Shown: positions 41,576 through 52,036 of the stretch, piece after piece
How positions within the stretch are numbered: position 1 is the first letter of the stretch
How the letters are laid out: every line of letters begins with the position of its first letter
Source: Trypanosoma brucei gambiense DAL972
Taxonomy: Eukaryota > Euglenozoa > Kinetoplastea > Trypanosomatida > Trypanosomatidae
Reading direction: 5' to 3'
DNA: 64,000 nucleotides
Assembly: GCF_000210295.1 (NCBI RefSeq)
Contig: NC_026737.1
Location: 620,001 to 684,000 of the forward strand
Made by a program: the position numbers and the translations under genes
The notes under the pieces: model-generated
Databases searched by the model: none
What the model saw: the letters and a program-made list of their open reading frames with translations, nothing else
Told to the model about the DNA's origin: nothing

Positions 41576-42223
41576 GGCTGATATTCGTGGACGGCTGCAC
41601 TTTACTTCTTCTCTTTGCGTGGGTGAGTGGGAAGGATGCGGTTCACTGTTTCTCACAGCAACACGGAAAGCGTTTTGCGCAGAAATATCATGCAACATGC
41701 CTAGTCATTATTTTTCAATACGTGTAAAAGGGGGAATAATGCCCCTATAAATCTTTTTTCTTTTTTTTATTGTTTACTCTCTCCCTCCCCCTGTGCAGGA
41801 GGCTGATGCCTCATCCAACTTTTCACTTTGTACGTGAGGGTCCCCCTCATCTCTGATACGTGAATAACGCACTGTTACACTTGGGAGAGGAAGTTGAGTG
41901 TAGTAATAATCCTGTTTGTATAGCAACAGTAACAAAAAAGAAAGTGGGTGCTCGTTGTTTCGGATCCCTTCAACCGTACGGCTGCAAGGGAATGTTGTTA
42001 GCTGAGAATAATTGAAATTGTATCGACTATTGCCTGAATGAATTACAGTTTACACACTCTCTTTCTATCTCTATTTTTTTTTTTTGGTACTATTATTTGC
42101 CTTGTTTGTCAACAATTTTCTGCTTTCTGTTGTTGGATTTTGTTCACCACGAAATCTTTCGTACCACAATACCTGTCCTGAAACAAAAAAAAAAGCTGTA
42201 CATATCACCAAGTTAAGTTACTC
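41576..42223. other. 648-bp spacer
   Basis: A strong T/C tract at about 42055-42085 precedes the next gene; the first AG after it is at 42194-42195, 28 nt before the ATG. No gene is seen. Confidence 0.6.
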
Positions 42224-43153
42224 ATGTACGGCGTCACCCATCCGCGGCAAGGGAACGGCGGCCAAAAACGAAAACAGAAGAGGCCGATGGATCAAGCTGC
42301 AGCGACTGGGCCGCCTGTTCTTTTACCTTCCATTCAAACGGACGCACGTAGCGTTGTGGAGGCAAGGAACTTCGATGTAATGTGCGGGGCAGAAATAACA
42401 ACGGCCACTGAACAGAAGTATAGGAACACCGGTTCGATGAGTAGTGGTGTCCTGGGGTTGGACTCATCTCCAGAGACAATATTGAATATGAACAAGGAGG
42501 CTATGTCGCTTCTAAATAAAGGTAAGATGGGCGCTTGCGAAGACGTGTTGCAGACGGCGTTGCAACTAGCGGAATCAGGGGTGCAGAACTGTCGTCATGC
42601 CATCATGATGTCGGCTGACCCAACAAAGCAGGAGGAACTTGAGGCGTGGCAGCTTGTCTTCGCAACAACACTAAGCAACATGGGTTCCGTCCAACGTCGC
42701 GTTGATCAACCACAGGACGCCTTGCGGTATCTGCAAGATGCGTGCGGCGTAGAGGAAGAAGTTTTTGGACAGCCAACCTGCTCCACACTATTGAATCTCT
42801 CAACTGTAATGCTAAACCTCGGGTTATTTGACGACGCACTGAACATGGCACGTAACTGCGCCAGTACAGCCGAGGGTGGAGACCCTTTACTCCACATCAT
42901 CGCGCTGCATAACTATGGTATAGCGTTACGAAGTCATCCCTCAAGTGAAATGAAGCAGTCTGCCGCACCGGTTCTTATGAAAGCGTTGCGCGAGGCGGAG
43001 TCAAACTTAGGCAAGGACCACCCCACAACCCTTATCATCCGCCAACGATGCGGCATGGCAGCCGCAGCACCAGCACGAACGTCAACACCTGGAAGGTCTG
43101 TTAGAACGCCACTACAGCAACGCAGATCGGGGGAGTTCGGGCGCCAAGAGTAG
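42224..43153 (+). CDS. TPR-repeat protein, probably the N-terminal part of the following IQ protein
   Basis: This frame encodes 309 residues. After a basic N-terminus, residues about 90-285 form at least four tetratricopeptide-like helix pairs (for example LSNMGSVQRRVDQPQDALRYL and LREAESNLGKDHPTTL, the latter like kinesin-light-chain TPRs). The frame ends at TAG 43151-43153 after a Pro/Arg-rich tail. The next open frame (shifted by +1) starts right after a stop at 43008-43010 and overlaps this one by about 140 nt. There is no pyrimidine tract or spacer between them, so the two probably form one gene with a frame change somewhere in 43011-43153. TPR domains bind proteins; no partner can be named. 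Confidence 0.7.
   Translation: MYGVTHPRQGNGGQKRKQKRPMDQAAATGPPVLLPSIQTDARSVVEARNFDVMCGAEITTATEQKYRNTGSMSSGVLGLDSSPETILNMNKEAMSLLNKGKMGACEDVLQTALQLAESGVQNCRHAIMMSADPTKQEELEAWQLVFATTLSNMGSVQRRVDQPQDALRYLQDACGVEEEVFGQPTCSTLLNLSTVMLNLGLFDDALNMARNCASTAEGGDPLLHIIALHNYGIALRSHPSSEMKQSAAPVLMKALREAESNLGKDHPTTLIIRQRCGMAAAAPARTSTPGRSVRTPLQQRRSGEFGRQE
43011..43153 (+). other. Overlap of two open frames: site of apparent +1 frame change
   Basis: The TPR frame runs to TAG at 43151, while the IQ frame is open from the codon after TAG 43008-43010. A change of frame anywhere in these 143 nt joins the two into one continuous reading frame. A one-base insertion or two-base deletion, a sequencing error, or true ribosomal frameshifting would all look the same here. 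Confidence 0.7.
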
Positions 43154-43370
43154 TGTCAGTTCTGGATATTCAGTTAAACAAAGGGGAAAGCAGGGTTCTG
43201 GAAGCCGCACAAGTCGCGGTAACTCTACTTCAGGCAAGCGCAAGAGTGCCACGGGGCAGAAAGGTTCCACTCTCCCACCGGTCGCTCAAGCACCCGTTGA
43301 CCGACTGCGGGTGAAGCAAGCCATACAAAGACTGGATTATGGTGAGATAAAGAAGGTAGTAACGACGAAA

Positions 43371-46049
43371 ATGGAAGAGTGCGAATCAACTCCGTCAGCG
43401 GTGTCATCCGAGACTGACGAAGAACCAGTCACGCCTCGACCCTCCGCTCCCCCTTCGCATCTTCCACCTCCGCTCCCGCCCATCGCCGTGCAGGAAATGA
43501 GCGTGTCAACACACAACTCACAGAAATGTTCGGATGCCTCCCCTTTCACGCCCATTTTTGCGGTGCTAAACGACAATGTGATGAGCCTTGGATCGGCAAG
43601 TGGTGACAAATCTGCCTTTTCCAACGAAATGGTGTGGAGGTGGCAACCACCAGTTGAACTGGTGGAAGCTGCGGTGCCTTCTCTGCGGGAGACTCAGGAG
43701 GAAGCCCCAACTTCGAAAGTCGAGGCAACCGCAACCCCGCCTGCTGTTCCTGCGGTTAATGAAGAGGAACAAGTAGTGCCAACGATCAAAAATGAGGAAA
43801 GGAAGGAAGAGATGATTCAGAAGCAAAGTAGAGCCAGCAGCATCAGACATTTAAACAAGCGAGGTAGCATGCGCCGTGGAAAAGAGAGAAGGAACGAAGA
43901 ACGGGACAGTGATGTGCGAAACAGAAGCACCGGAAGTAAAAAGTCCTCGAAACTCGGTTGTTGTGGCGGATATATCAATCTATGTGAAAGCTTCTCTGAG
44001 GGGAAGCCCTCATTCCTTCATTTTGGCGATCGGGAAGCTGCTCCACACGCTGCTGTGTCTGCAACTGAACCAGTGCAACACCAGTTCCCCGGTAGTGTGG
44101 GTCCCACCAACGATCCTGTTTCGCGAAGGGAACAGAGAAGGAGGGAAAGACTTCTTTTGGGTTTTGATGATTTCGATGACATTGACATCGACGAAGAAGA
44201 AGAGGAAGAGGAGGAGGAAGAAGAGGAAGAGGAAGAAGAAAAAAAAGAAAGGGAGAAACAGCGGGACGCGAAGGAAGGAGGTGAGGGAACTCCCGGTAGG
44301 TTCGCGGTTGGCGACGCGGAGCAAAAAGGTGAAAAAAAGAGGATGGGAATCAGCAAAATTATCGGAACTAGTCCAGCGGTGCGTCGCCTGCAGCGTATTG
44401 AAAAGGAGAAGCAAGAAGAAGAGGCTCTCCGAGCGCGTTGGGAGAGAGAAGCCGCAGAGCGAGCAAAGAAAGAAATTTTTGAGCGCTCACTAGAAAAAAT
44501 TGTCCACCGCACGAGAGTACGAGCAGCCACCACTATCCAATTGGTCTGGATTGAGTGGTGGGAGAACATCGGCAAACGAAGGCGCGAGTTGTTGAACAAG
44601 CGGGCGGCCGATAGGGAAAGAAGGGAAAGGTTGCGGCTGGCACTTCTCGACTACGAAAGCCGTCTCGCACAGCAGCAAAGCAAGAAAGCAGCCCCAGCGG
44701 TCGTTGAGGTCGGTATTCCATCGGTCATTAAGTGTGTAAAGAGGTGGATGGAAAAAACAGCGTGTATTATTTATGCTGTGCAAAAGGGTTTGCGGCGTGA
44801 GGAACGAGACAACAACTTTTTCCGTTCAATGATTGTCAAAATACAGTCAGCTTGGCGGCGCATCCAAGCCAAGCGGCGTTCACGGGAAATTGCGATTACA
44901 CGGGATCAGAGGCGAGCAGAAACTCTGGAAAGAGAACCTCAGGAGTATGCCGCTCTTGTCATTCAAAAGTTCGTCCGATGTGCCTTTGCGAGGCAAAAAA
45001 GGAAGCAGCTTAGAACAGAGCGCTACAGACCAGCAGTGATCAAGGTTCAGCGGTGGTTCCGCCAAACATATGCTCGCGCCCGAATGCGTGGCACCGACGT
45101 TGTGTCTTGCTGGAGAAGGAAGTACTCTGCGCGGCTTATTCAAAGGGCGTGGCGGGGGTATCTCGGTCGCCTCAACGATGCAATGAATAATCTTCGCTTC
45201 AAGCTGAACGAGACCCGCCGACGGGAACGCGAGGCGGCCACGACGATTCAACGTGTTGGCCGCGGGCATCTCTTGAGATGTCAGGTAGCAAAACGTGCGA
45301 AAGATATTGATCGCATTTACTCGACCATGCGCTTTTTAGAGTTGAAGGCTACGGATGGGGTGGAGGAACAACAGCCGCTGTCTACGCATGCCACGCTCCC
45401 CGCTTACCTTCCCTCCGATGCCGAGGAGGTGGCTCGCGTCGCCGAGCTGGAGCGGGAAAAGTATCATATCGGGATGTTTGTGGAGGAGGTGGCGAAGCGC
45501 GAGCGGGAGGCGTGGAGCGATGCGCTTCGCTTCCGTCCGTTTGAGGTGCAGCGGCGCCGCGCCGGTGAGGATCTTTTGTGCCAGTTAGAATTCAACGTTT
45601 ACCGACGAGAGAGGGCTGCAACGAAGATTCAGCGGGAGTTCCGAGCTTGGCGTCGGGTACGTCACGACGTCCTTCGCGATAAGACACTCCTCATGAAAGG
45701 GCGGGGTGACTACATGCAAAACTTCTTTGACAATAAGGTTCAGAAGATGTTACACAGGAGGCGGTATGAAGGAGGAAAGGAACTCTACGGTGATCACGCC
45801 CGCCCCATGCGGGAAATGAAAGAAGAGGCGCAAAGTGAGCTGCAGGAGCTCTGCCCGCTGGTGCGCACACACGCCCATCCGACCGAATTGCGAACCCGTG
45901 AGGAACGATGCAAAGCGGAAGAAGAATTGCTACATGACGAAGAACTCGTGGCGAGCGAGCAGGTGTCGGATTGGCTCAACTTCAGGAGAGAGACGCTTAT
46001 GAATCGGTTCAGGGAAGAGGTAAGTAGTGCCCGCGGCTCTTGCTTCTAG
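43371..46049 (+). CDS. Multi-IQ-motif protein, probably continuing the TPR frame
   Basis: The frame is open from 43011 but has no ATG until 43371, giving 892 residues if it starts there. The N-terminal part is Pro/Ser/Glu-rich. A run of about 16 Glu is encoded at 44190-44242. A Lys/Arg/Glu coiled region follows, then six or seven IQ-type motifs (for example ATTIQLVW, VKIQSAWRRI, LVIQKFVR, LIQRAWRGYLGR, TTIQRVGRG, TKIQREFRAWRR) between about 44520 and 45660. IQ motifs bind calmodulin or related EF-hand proteins, usually on cytoskeletal or flagellar scaffolds. The lack of an early ATG, of a splice signal, and of any spacer from the TPR frame suggests one original gene. Confidence 0.75.
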   Translation: MEECESTPSAVSSETDEEPVTPRPSAPPSHLPPPLPPIAVQEMSVSTHNSQKCSDASPFTPIFAVLNDNVMSLGSASGDKSAFSNEMVWRWQPPVELVEAAVPSLRETQEEAPTSKVEATATPPAVPAVNEEEQVVPTIKNEERKEEMIQKQSRASSIRHLNKRGSMRRGKERRNEERDSDVRNRSTGSKKSSKLGCCGGYINLCESFSEGKPSFLHFGDREAAPHAAVSATEPVQHQFPGSVGPTNDPVSRREQRRRERLLLGFDDFDDIDIDEEEEEEEEEEEEEEEEKKEREKQRDAKEGGEGTPGRFAVGDAEQKGEKKRMGISKIIGTSPAVRRLQRIEKEKQEEEALRARWEREAAERAKKEIFERSLEKIVHRTRVRAATTIQLVWIEWWENIGKRRRELLNKRAADRERRERLRLALLDYESRLAQQQSKKAAPAVVEVGIPSVIKCVKRWMEKTACIIYAVQKGLRREERDNNFFRSMIVKIQSAWRRIQAKRRSREIAITRDQRRAETLEREPQEYAALVIQKFVRCAFARQKRKQLRTERYRPAVIKVQRWFRQTYARARMRGTDVVSCWRRKYSARLIQRAWRGYLGRLNDAMNNLRFKLNETRRREREAATTIQRVGRGHLLRCQVAKRAKDIDRIYSTMRFLELKATDGVEEQQPLSTHATLPAYLPSDAEEVARVAELEREKYHIGMFVEEVAKREREAWSDALRFRPFEVQRRRAGEDLLCQLEFNVYRRERAATKIQREFRAWRRVRHDVLRDKTLLMKGRGDYMQNFFDNKVQKMLHRRRYEGGKELYGDHARPMREMKEEAQSELQELCPLVRTHAHPTELRTREERCKAEEELLHDEELVASEQVSDWLNFRRETLMNRFREEVSSARGSCF
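44190..44242 (+). repeat. In-frame GAA/GAG repeat coding poly-Glu
   Basis: About 16 glutamate codons (mixed GAA and GAG) follow Asp-rich codons. The run is likely to vary in length between strains. Confidence 0.85.
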
Positions 46050-46946
46050 CTGAACTAAAGATTGGGGTGTAGGGCGTGGACTCCGTGTGTGAGAAAATAT
46101 GTACGTATATTCGTGAGTTACGTACACGTGAAATGAAAACGGTTTCGTGCTGCTACACCCAATTTAAGGTCGAGGTTTCGCACAGCGAAGTTGTTGAAGT
46201 TCACACCAAATCCATTAGAGATGAGTCCACATCCCCAAAGTAAGGTGCTCACTGTTGTTGTTGTTGATGTCGTGCGAGGATTAGTGACAAGGGTTGTGTT
46301 TGCTCTGATGGGGAACACTGAGAGAAAGGAAGTGAATTCCCCAAGTGGCATGTACAGAAATAAATTCTTTGAAAACAAGAAAAAGGGGAAAAGGACTTGT
46401 TTAAGAGAAGTGAAAGGTTGACAAGGGGGGGGTGCTCCTTTTACCCCTTTCTTTTTTTCCCCATTAACAGGTTGGCAGAAAACTGTATGTCCCGTTGTGT
46501 GTGATTTTTTGACCATCCCCCATTTTCGAGTAGATTTCTCACGTTTTTTTTCTTTTTTACTCACACCACTTGCTGCCAATCTCCCTTTTTCATATGTATT
46601 GTCTAGTGTTTTATCCGTGACACTCAGATGTGGGGTGTGGAAGTTGCTGTAAAGGCAGAAAGAAGTCGCTTTCAGTTTTGTGTATGTTTGTGACCTTTCT
46701 CCCCTTTTGTAATTTCTGTGATTTTGTCACTACATCGCAAGTGATGGAGTTAGATACTGTTGCCACATTCTTCGCCCTTTCCCAAAGGGATTTTTGTGAT
46801 TTTTGCTCAATCGGGATGTGAAGCTCCCCCACGAACAAACAAGCTATGTTTGTGCACCCTTGACCTTACTTTTCTTTTGTAATCATCTCGTTTCGTTTAC
46901 ACCTTCACATACATGCATATATAACTTCGTAACGCAGTTTAGGAGC
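46050..46946. other. 0.9 kb spacer
   Basis: No gene is seen. A pyrimidine tract at about 46857-46910 is followed by AG at 46936-46937, only 9 nt before the next ATG. Confidence 0.6.
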
Positions 46947-48575
46947 ATGATTCGGGATGCAGAGTTTTGGATAGAAGCGCGGCGGTTGAGCAATCGCGGG
47001 AACTCCATCTTTACTACGCTGCTTCCGCTTCTGCATTCTCGTCAGTTAGCTCTGGACTCTGGTGTGCAGGTAAATGAGATCAATCCCGCATGCAAAGAGG
47101 TTCCTTTGACAGAAAATTTGCAAAGGAAGGAGCCATACGAGGAAAATAAAACCCTTCAGCTGCCCAGCGCCACCGCACCACGGGGTTCGGTATCGGAGAG
47201 CACATTACGCGTACTACAGCAGGCTATGATGTTTGCTGTCCCCATGTATGCCTTACGGTATCAAGTAACTGGAATGTCAATGAGTTCCAAGACAAGTGCA
47301 GTAGTAGATCGGGAAACGAAACAGGTGGCCACATTCGGAGCAGGGGACGGTGTACATATCCCGAATAATATTCGATGCCGCGGCTGCGCAGCAGGCGACA
47401 ATTTCTTCGCAGTACTGACCGACCAGCAGGAAGTGTGGGCCTCCGGTGGGCTGCATGTGCTGACGTGTGATGAAGGCACATTAACCGCCTCCCCACTCGG
47501 TAAATCCAATGAAATGAAAAAAGTAGCATCCAAAGCCCTAATGGTGGTAGGAAACGGGCAGCGACTGTCGTGCCTTACCGAGTCTCTTTCGGTGCAGCCA
47601 CTGTCAGTTGTATTGAATCCGGTAACATCTATTTTCCCCTTTAGACGCATACGTTTCATGGACATGGGATATGGTGACGATTGCTATATGGTGGGAATGG
47701 ATTCCGTGCTGTACAAAACTGTCGTGTCGAGCCGTACGCTAGGAACGCCGCGGCGCATTATGACACTATCCCGAACCACTGTATCGCGTGTAGCAAGCGG
47801 TTCGGGTTTTTATGTTTTTATTGATGAGAATGGGCAGTTGTACACCATTGGATGCAACAACAAAGGTCAGTTGGGTAATGGACAGAAACAGCACGCGCGG
47901 CGAAGACCTTTTCTTCACCAGTCGTTGCGGCACCACTACTTTGTTATGGCCGCTGCAGGTAGTGGACACTCCTTAGCTCTAACTAGTAGTGGCATGGTGT
48001 ATGGAGCGGGTAACAATGAAAGTGGACAGTTGGGATTAGGCGAGCACGTGACTGAAGTGCTAACCTTCACTCCCATTCCTCTTCCTGCCAAGTGCACGGG
48101 AATTGCAGCAGGTCCCAAAGGCAGCATGTTTGCATGTGCCAACGGTTGCGTGTATACATGTGGTGCCAACGACCTAAGGCAACTTGGTTTGGATGTGGAT
48201 GACCCGGTTGTTTATAGACCGATGCCAATGCCTGCAGTCACATCAGGGGTGGAGGCATATTACATGGATTTTGGAGCGTATAGAAGCCCACCGGTTGCGG
48301 TTCTTAGGTCATTTTGCTCGTCAATTCCATCACTGGATGTCAGTGATTTGGATAAACCGGAGGTGTTGCCAAAACCCGTGTCGTCAACAGTGTCGGTTGT
48401 CTCTGAAGAAGTTCCGGATACGCCGCAGTTGCCTTCACCATTGCTTCCGGAGGATGGCGTGGAGAACCTTCCGGAACCTTCCGTAAACCACCATCCTTCG
48501 AAACGAAGGGAAAGAAAAGAGATAAAGGAAGAAAGGGAGAAGCAAAGCTGTGGAAAGTGTTGTGTGGTGTTATAG
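46947..48575 (+). CDS. RCC1-repeat protein with C-terminal prenylation box (RPGR-like)
   Basis: The 542-residue protein starts at the first ATG after the acceptor; a longer frame to TTG at 46803 is untranslated by this reading. RCC1-type blades are clear between about 280 and 430 (for example QLYTIGCNNKGQLGNG, MVYGAGNNESGQLGLG, CVYTCGANDLRQLGL) and more diverged ones precede them from about 115. A Pro/Glu-rich linker and a Lys/Glu-rich stretch lead to the end CGKCCVVL. The last four residues CVVL form a CaaX box with Leu, predicting geranylgeranylation at Cys539, with Cys535 and Cys538 available for palmitoylation. A beta-propeller followed by a prenylated tail is the plan of the constitutive form of human RPGR, a ciliary-base protein. 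Membrane or flagellar-base location is inferred. Confidence 0.8.
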   Translation: MIRDAEFWIEARRLSNRGNSIFTTLLPLLHSRQLALDSGVQVNEINPACKEVPLTENLQRKEPYEENKTLQLPSATAPRGSVSESTLRVLQQAMMFAVPMYALRYQVTGMSMSSKTSAVVDRETKQVATFGAGDGVHIPNNIRCRGCAAGDNFFAVLTDQQEVWASGGLHVLTCDEGTLTASPLGKSNEMKKVASKALMVVGNGQRLSCLTESLSVQPLSVVLNPVTSIFPFRRIRFMDMGYGDDCYMVGMDSVLYKTVVSSRTLGTPRRIMTLSRTTVSRVASGSGFYVFIDENGQLYTIGCNNKGQLGNGQKQHARRRPFLHQSLRHHYFVMAAAGSGHSLALTSSGMVYGAGNNESGQLGLGEHVTEVLTFTPIPLPAKCTGIAAGPKGSMFACANGCVYTCGANDLRQLGLDVDDPVVYRPMPMPAVTSGVEAYYMDFGAYRSPPVAVLRSFCSSIPSLDVSDLDKPEVLPKPVSSTVSVVSEEVPDTPQLPSPLLPEDGVENLPEPSVNHHPSKRRERKEIKEEREKQSCGKCCVVL

Positions 48576-49798
48576 ACATATTTCCCCTCTGTGTCCTCTC
48601 AATTCTTCCCATACGCACACGTGTATTACTTCCCTACACATTTTGACGTACGATATCCCTTTAATTATAATTTCCCCCTCCCCTTCCGCTTCGTCCTCAT
48701 TCTTCCATTCCATTAGGTACATGCAAAGGGATTCCTTTTTTTGTTTGTTCGTCTTTGCGTTTGTGTGTCTTTGAATTTGTTTGATTTGTTACTGTTGCTG
48801 TTAGTAGTGATTATGGGTGGTGGCCAAAACACGTTTGCTGTTATTGAGAGTGGCTATGGTTGTTTTGTTTTGTTTTCACTTCCTTTTTCATTCAGTATTT
48901 TAGACGCCTATGCAAGACTTTCTTTTCCCATTTTTTTTCTCCTTAATTTTTCCCGTTTTCGCTTTCCTCATGCAGAGTTCCTCTGCATTGTGACGATGTT
49001 TGTTTCCACACAGAGACACACATAAACAGACACGTGAGAAAAATTAAAAAGGAATATATATATATATATATTCCTGTCCTTTTGATACCTTTCTATTTTC
49101 TTTTGTTTCGTTTGCATTTCCTTTCGGATTGCCTGAAAGCTCAGTTGTTTTTCAACATGAACCCCTTCATTGTTTCTGTCGTCACTTGTTTCCTCCTTCC
49201 CACACCCATTTCCCTCCACTTCCTCATCAAAATTGAGCTTTTTAGAAAAGAAATATATTTATTTTTATATGTATAATTAATAAATGCAAGAGTTTAGGCA
49301 CTTAACTTTATGTATTTTTTTCAATTTTTTTTAATTTTTGGAAAAAAATATCATGTTTCACCTTGACATGTATTTTATTATCGAATAATAAGTATTAAAT
49401 TTTTAACAAGAGTGCACGATGCGATGGCGGTTTGTTATTTTCTTCCTTTCAGCAAAAAAAAAAAAAAGTCTACCGCCCACGATGGTATCGTCCGAAATTT
49501 TTTTTTCTTTTCCTTCCTTTCTTTTTTTTACCTCCACAAAAGTGGTGAGTGTTTTAATAAGATAACACGAAAAAAAAAAAGGGGGGGCGGAAAGTTAACG
49601 GAGGCAATTAAAAGGAAGATGATTTTTTTTTTTTAAAGAGAAAAGAAAAATGTTTTGAAACAAAATAGAGAGGCGAATGGAGGGAAGGGAAAAAGAATAG
49701 TCGCGACACAAATTAAAGGTGAGTGAAAGAAAAATTTCAGGTATACAGAGAGTTACGCCTATACTTATATATTTATATAAATGTATGTATATATATAG

Positions 49799-49830
<32 letters not shown>

Positions 49831-50583
49831 TGTTTGATGTTGTACAGTTGCGCAGGCTAAATTGGTGGGAATAGTTACGATGATGATGATGATGATGAAG
49901 ATAGTAATAATAAATGATGATCATTGACGCAGTGACCGCCGCTTGCCTTTTCAAGGCTCCCATTTCAGTTTTTTCGTCACGTTTGTTTGTTTGTTTTTTT
50001 CATTGTTTATTCAGTGGTTGGTGTTTTCTTTTTATTATTTTCCTTAGTGGTGGTGCTGTGCGGGCCGTTGTGTCACTTTCATGTGAGCACGCCAAGTCGG
50101 CAACGTTGCGCGACCTTCAATTACAACCCGAAGGAATGGATTGAAATTAAATGAAATGAAGCAAATAAATAATTCAGTACGTGAGTAAGTGAATGACTGG
50201 AAAAGCAAAGAGGTATTAACGTCAACGCCAACAAGAAAAAAATGAAGAAATCAAACAATCGAAAAAGGAAAAACAAAAGGAAAAAAAGAGGAAAGGCAGT
50301 TTTTATTGCTGGGAAATGAAATATAAGGAGGTGATAGGGGGGGAGGGAATCACGTTTAAAATAAAAATAACATCTGTAGGAGTTTTATTTGCATGTATTT
50401 GTATAGGGAAGCAAAAAGGAGGGGAAAAGGGAAGAAAACCGTGTGGTGACGCGATTACCACATTGTGTCCAGGTGGAGTGCACATTACATAAACAAACGT
50501 TTAAAAAAAACAGGGAGAGGACGCGAAAACAAACGGAACAAGCAAAAAAAAAAAGAGAATGCGAATAGTAACAATTCAAACGC

Positions 50584-50587
<4 letters not shown>

Positions 50588-50618
<31 letters not shown>
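50588..50618. repeat. (TA)n microsatellite
   Basis: An uninterrupted AT alternation of about 31 nt, the longest pure TA run in this spacer. Confidence 0.9.
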
Positions 50619-50619
<1 letters not shown>

Positions 50620-50984
50620 TCAAAAAAAAAAGGAAAGGAAAGGGATGGACTAAGAGAGTGTCCACCTGAACTTTCACTCAATTATTCATTCACTTGCTCA
50701 ACGAAAATTGGCTCAGTCACACGTGCGTGTACATGTGTGGAAGGATGGCGTGCCCATTGGTTGCGCAACAAAGTGATTATTACATTTTTTTTTTTTTTCG
50801 CCTCCCCCCCCCGTCCCACAGACGGGTAGAAAAATTAAAAAAAGATGGTTGTGTTTTCAAAACACATGTAGCTGTGACACCACCGATACATTATATATAT
50901 ATATATATGTTTATGCTTATGAAGTGGGGCGGTGCCAAACGCTGCTGCATATGCATATCTTACATTATTTCCATTTTTTCCCCC

Positions 50985-51075
50985 TTCTTCTTCCTTTCTC
51001 CGTTTTGCTGTTGTTGTTGCCATCGTCGCTTCTCTCTTACTTTTTTTTTCTTTTTTTCTCTTTTCCCTTCTGCAG
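50985..51075 (+). promoter_or_regulatory. Strong polypyrimidine tract and trans-splice acceptor
   Basis: About 85 nt of nearly pure C/T, with a GTTGTT interruption, end at CTGCAG with AG at 51074-51075. This gives a 103-nt leader to the small gene at 51179 and is among the clearest acceptors in the window. Confidence 0.65.
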
Positions 51076-51178
51076 ATCCAACCACTTATTTGTAGTGACA
51101 TACGGTAATCATAATAATAGCCAGTAAGTTGCAGCAACAAATCCGTACCAACCTGCAATTTCCCGTGTTGTCATACTT

Positions 51179-51487
51179 ATGTTTATTGCCCGAACCCTTC
51201 CAGTCTTGCGGCAGGCGATGCCGCGCCAACGATCTTTTCTTTCATCCGTATTGAAGGGACGTCGCAATACACCAACATATTACAGTGGCCGCGGTGATAT
51301 GGCGGGGAATCCAGATATTTTAGCGGAGGCGGCGTGCTGCGGCCGACCTGATGCGGAATGGGCGTGGCTGAGGCTTTTGTGTTTTGTGTGTGTTTCCTCC
51401 ACTGTTGGGGTGTGGCTTTGGCAAGTGTACTTTTATAAACAGGCAATGTTCTTCAAAGATGAGCCCTGGTCACCCTTTAAGAATTAA
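51179..51487 (+). CDS. Small single-pass protein with mitochondrial-type presequence
   Basis: The protein has 102 residues. The first 35 are rich in Arg, Ser and hydrophobics with no acidic residue, a typical mitochondrial targeting profile. One membrane span lies near residues 64-85 (LRLLCFVCVSSTVGVWLWQVY), and a short Phe/Trp/Pro-containing tail follows. Small single-pass proteins of this shape are common as accessory subunits of trypanosome respiratory complexes; no specific subunit is recognised. The strong acceptor, ATG and clean stop support a real gene. Confidence 0.7.
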   Translation: MFIARTLPVLRQAMPRQRSFLSSVLKGRRNTPTYYSGRGDMAGNPDILAEAACCGRPDAEWAWLRLLCFVCVSSTVGVWLWQVYFYKQAMFFKDEPWSPFKN

Positions 51488-52036
51488 AGCAAAGAAGGTC
51501 AAAGAATTTCCGGTGGGAAGTACTGTTAAATGCATTTGACTACGGTTCACAGACACACAAACACATCTCTTCCACCTCTTCCGATTCCTCCGTTTCCAGC
51601 ACAGAAACCGGCACGCCTTCATTAGTTTGCAGTGGCGCGTCGGTATGGTTGCTCGTGTATTGTACGACTGTCCTTAAGTTATCGTGTTATTGGTTTCCTT
51701 TCGGCCCATGCAACACATGCATGCATACATAAATAATATATATATATATATATGCACCTTCCTTTTCTTTATTTTTTTCTATAAAAGCACACAATACGTA
51801 ATAAAATTTTGATCTTTCTGAATACTGTTCTTTGGCGTGAGCATTGATTCCCTCAACAACCATTAACACTACTTTCTTTCCCCTGGTCGGACCACGCAGT
51901 TGGCAAACACCCACCAGCATAAAGGAAATTTGAAAAGAAGAACGGAAAACTACGAAGAAAAAACTTAAGGTACGTGCGAAATAGGAAGCACACTGACATT
52001 GCTCGTGCTTCCGGGGTTACAGCGGTGCAGGTGGAA
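51488..52036. other. 549-bp spacer
   Basis: It has a (TA)n run at 51736-51753. No gene is seen. The frame of the next gene is open upstream to a GTG at 51974, which is not used as a start here. Confidence 0.6.

Larger units (their letters stand above)
48576..51178. other. 2.6 kb spacer rich in microsatellites
   Basis: There are (TA)n runs at 49053-49070, 49795-49816, 50588-50618 and 50893-50909, plus many T, A and GA runs. Composition alternates between T-rich (48600-49260), A/G-rich (50150-50460) and T/C-rich (50940-51075). No gene is seen. Confidence 0.6.

Noticed and set aside
40817..41698. 293-codon open frame on the minus strand
   Set aside because: It lies wholly opposite the Dbp10-type helicase tail, has no recognisable motif, and mirrors the charged codon pattern of that gene.
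43080..43153. Programmed ribosomal frameshift signal between the TPR and IQ frames
   Set aside because: No slippery heptamer with a following pseudoknot or other known +1 signal was recognised, so I report a frame change without assigning a mechanism.
46630..46821. 63-codon Cys/Phe-rich open frame before the RCC1-repeat gene
   Set aside because: It starts at GTG and sits upstream of the pyrimidine tract of the next gene, so it is spacer sequence.
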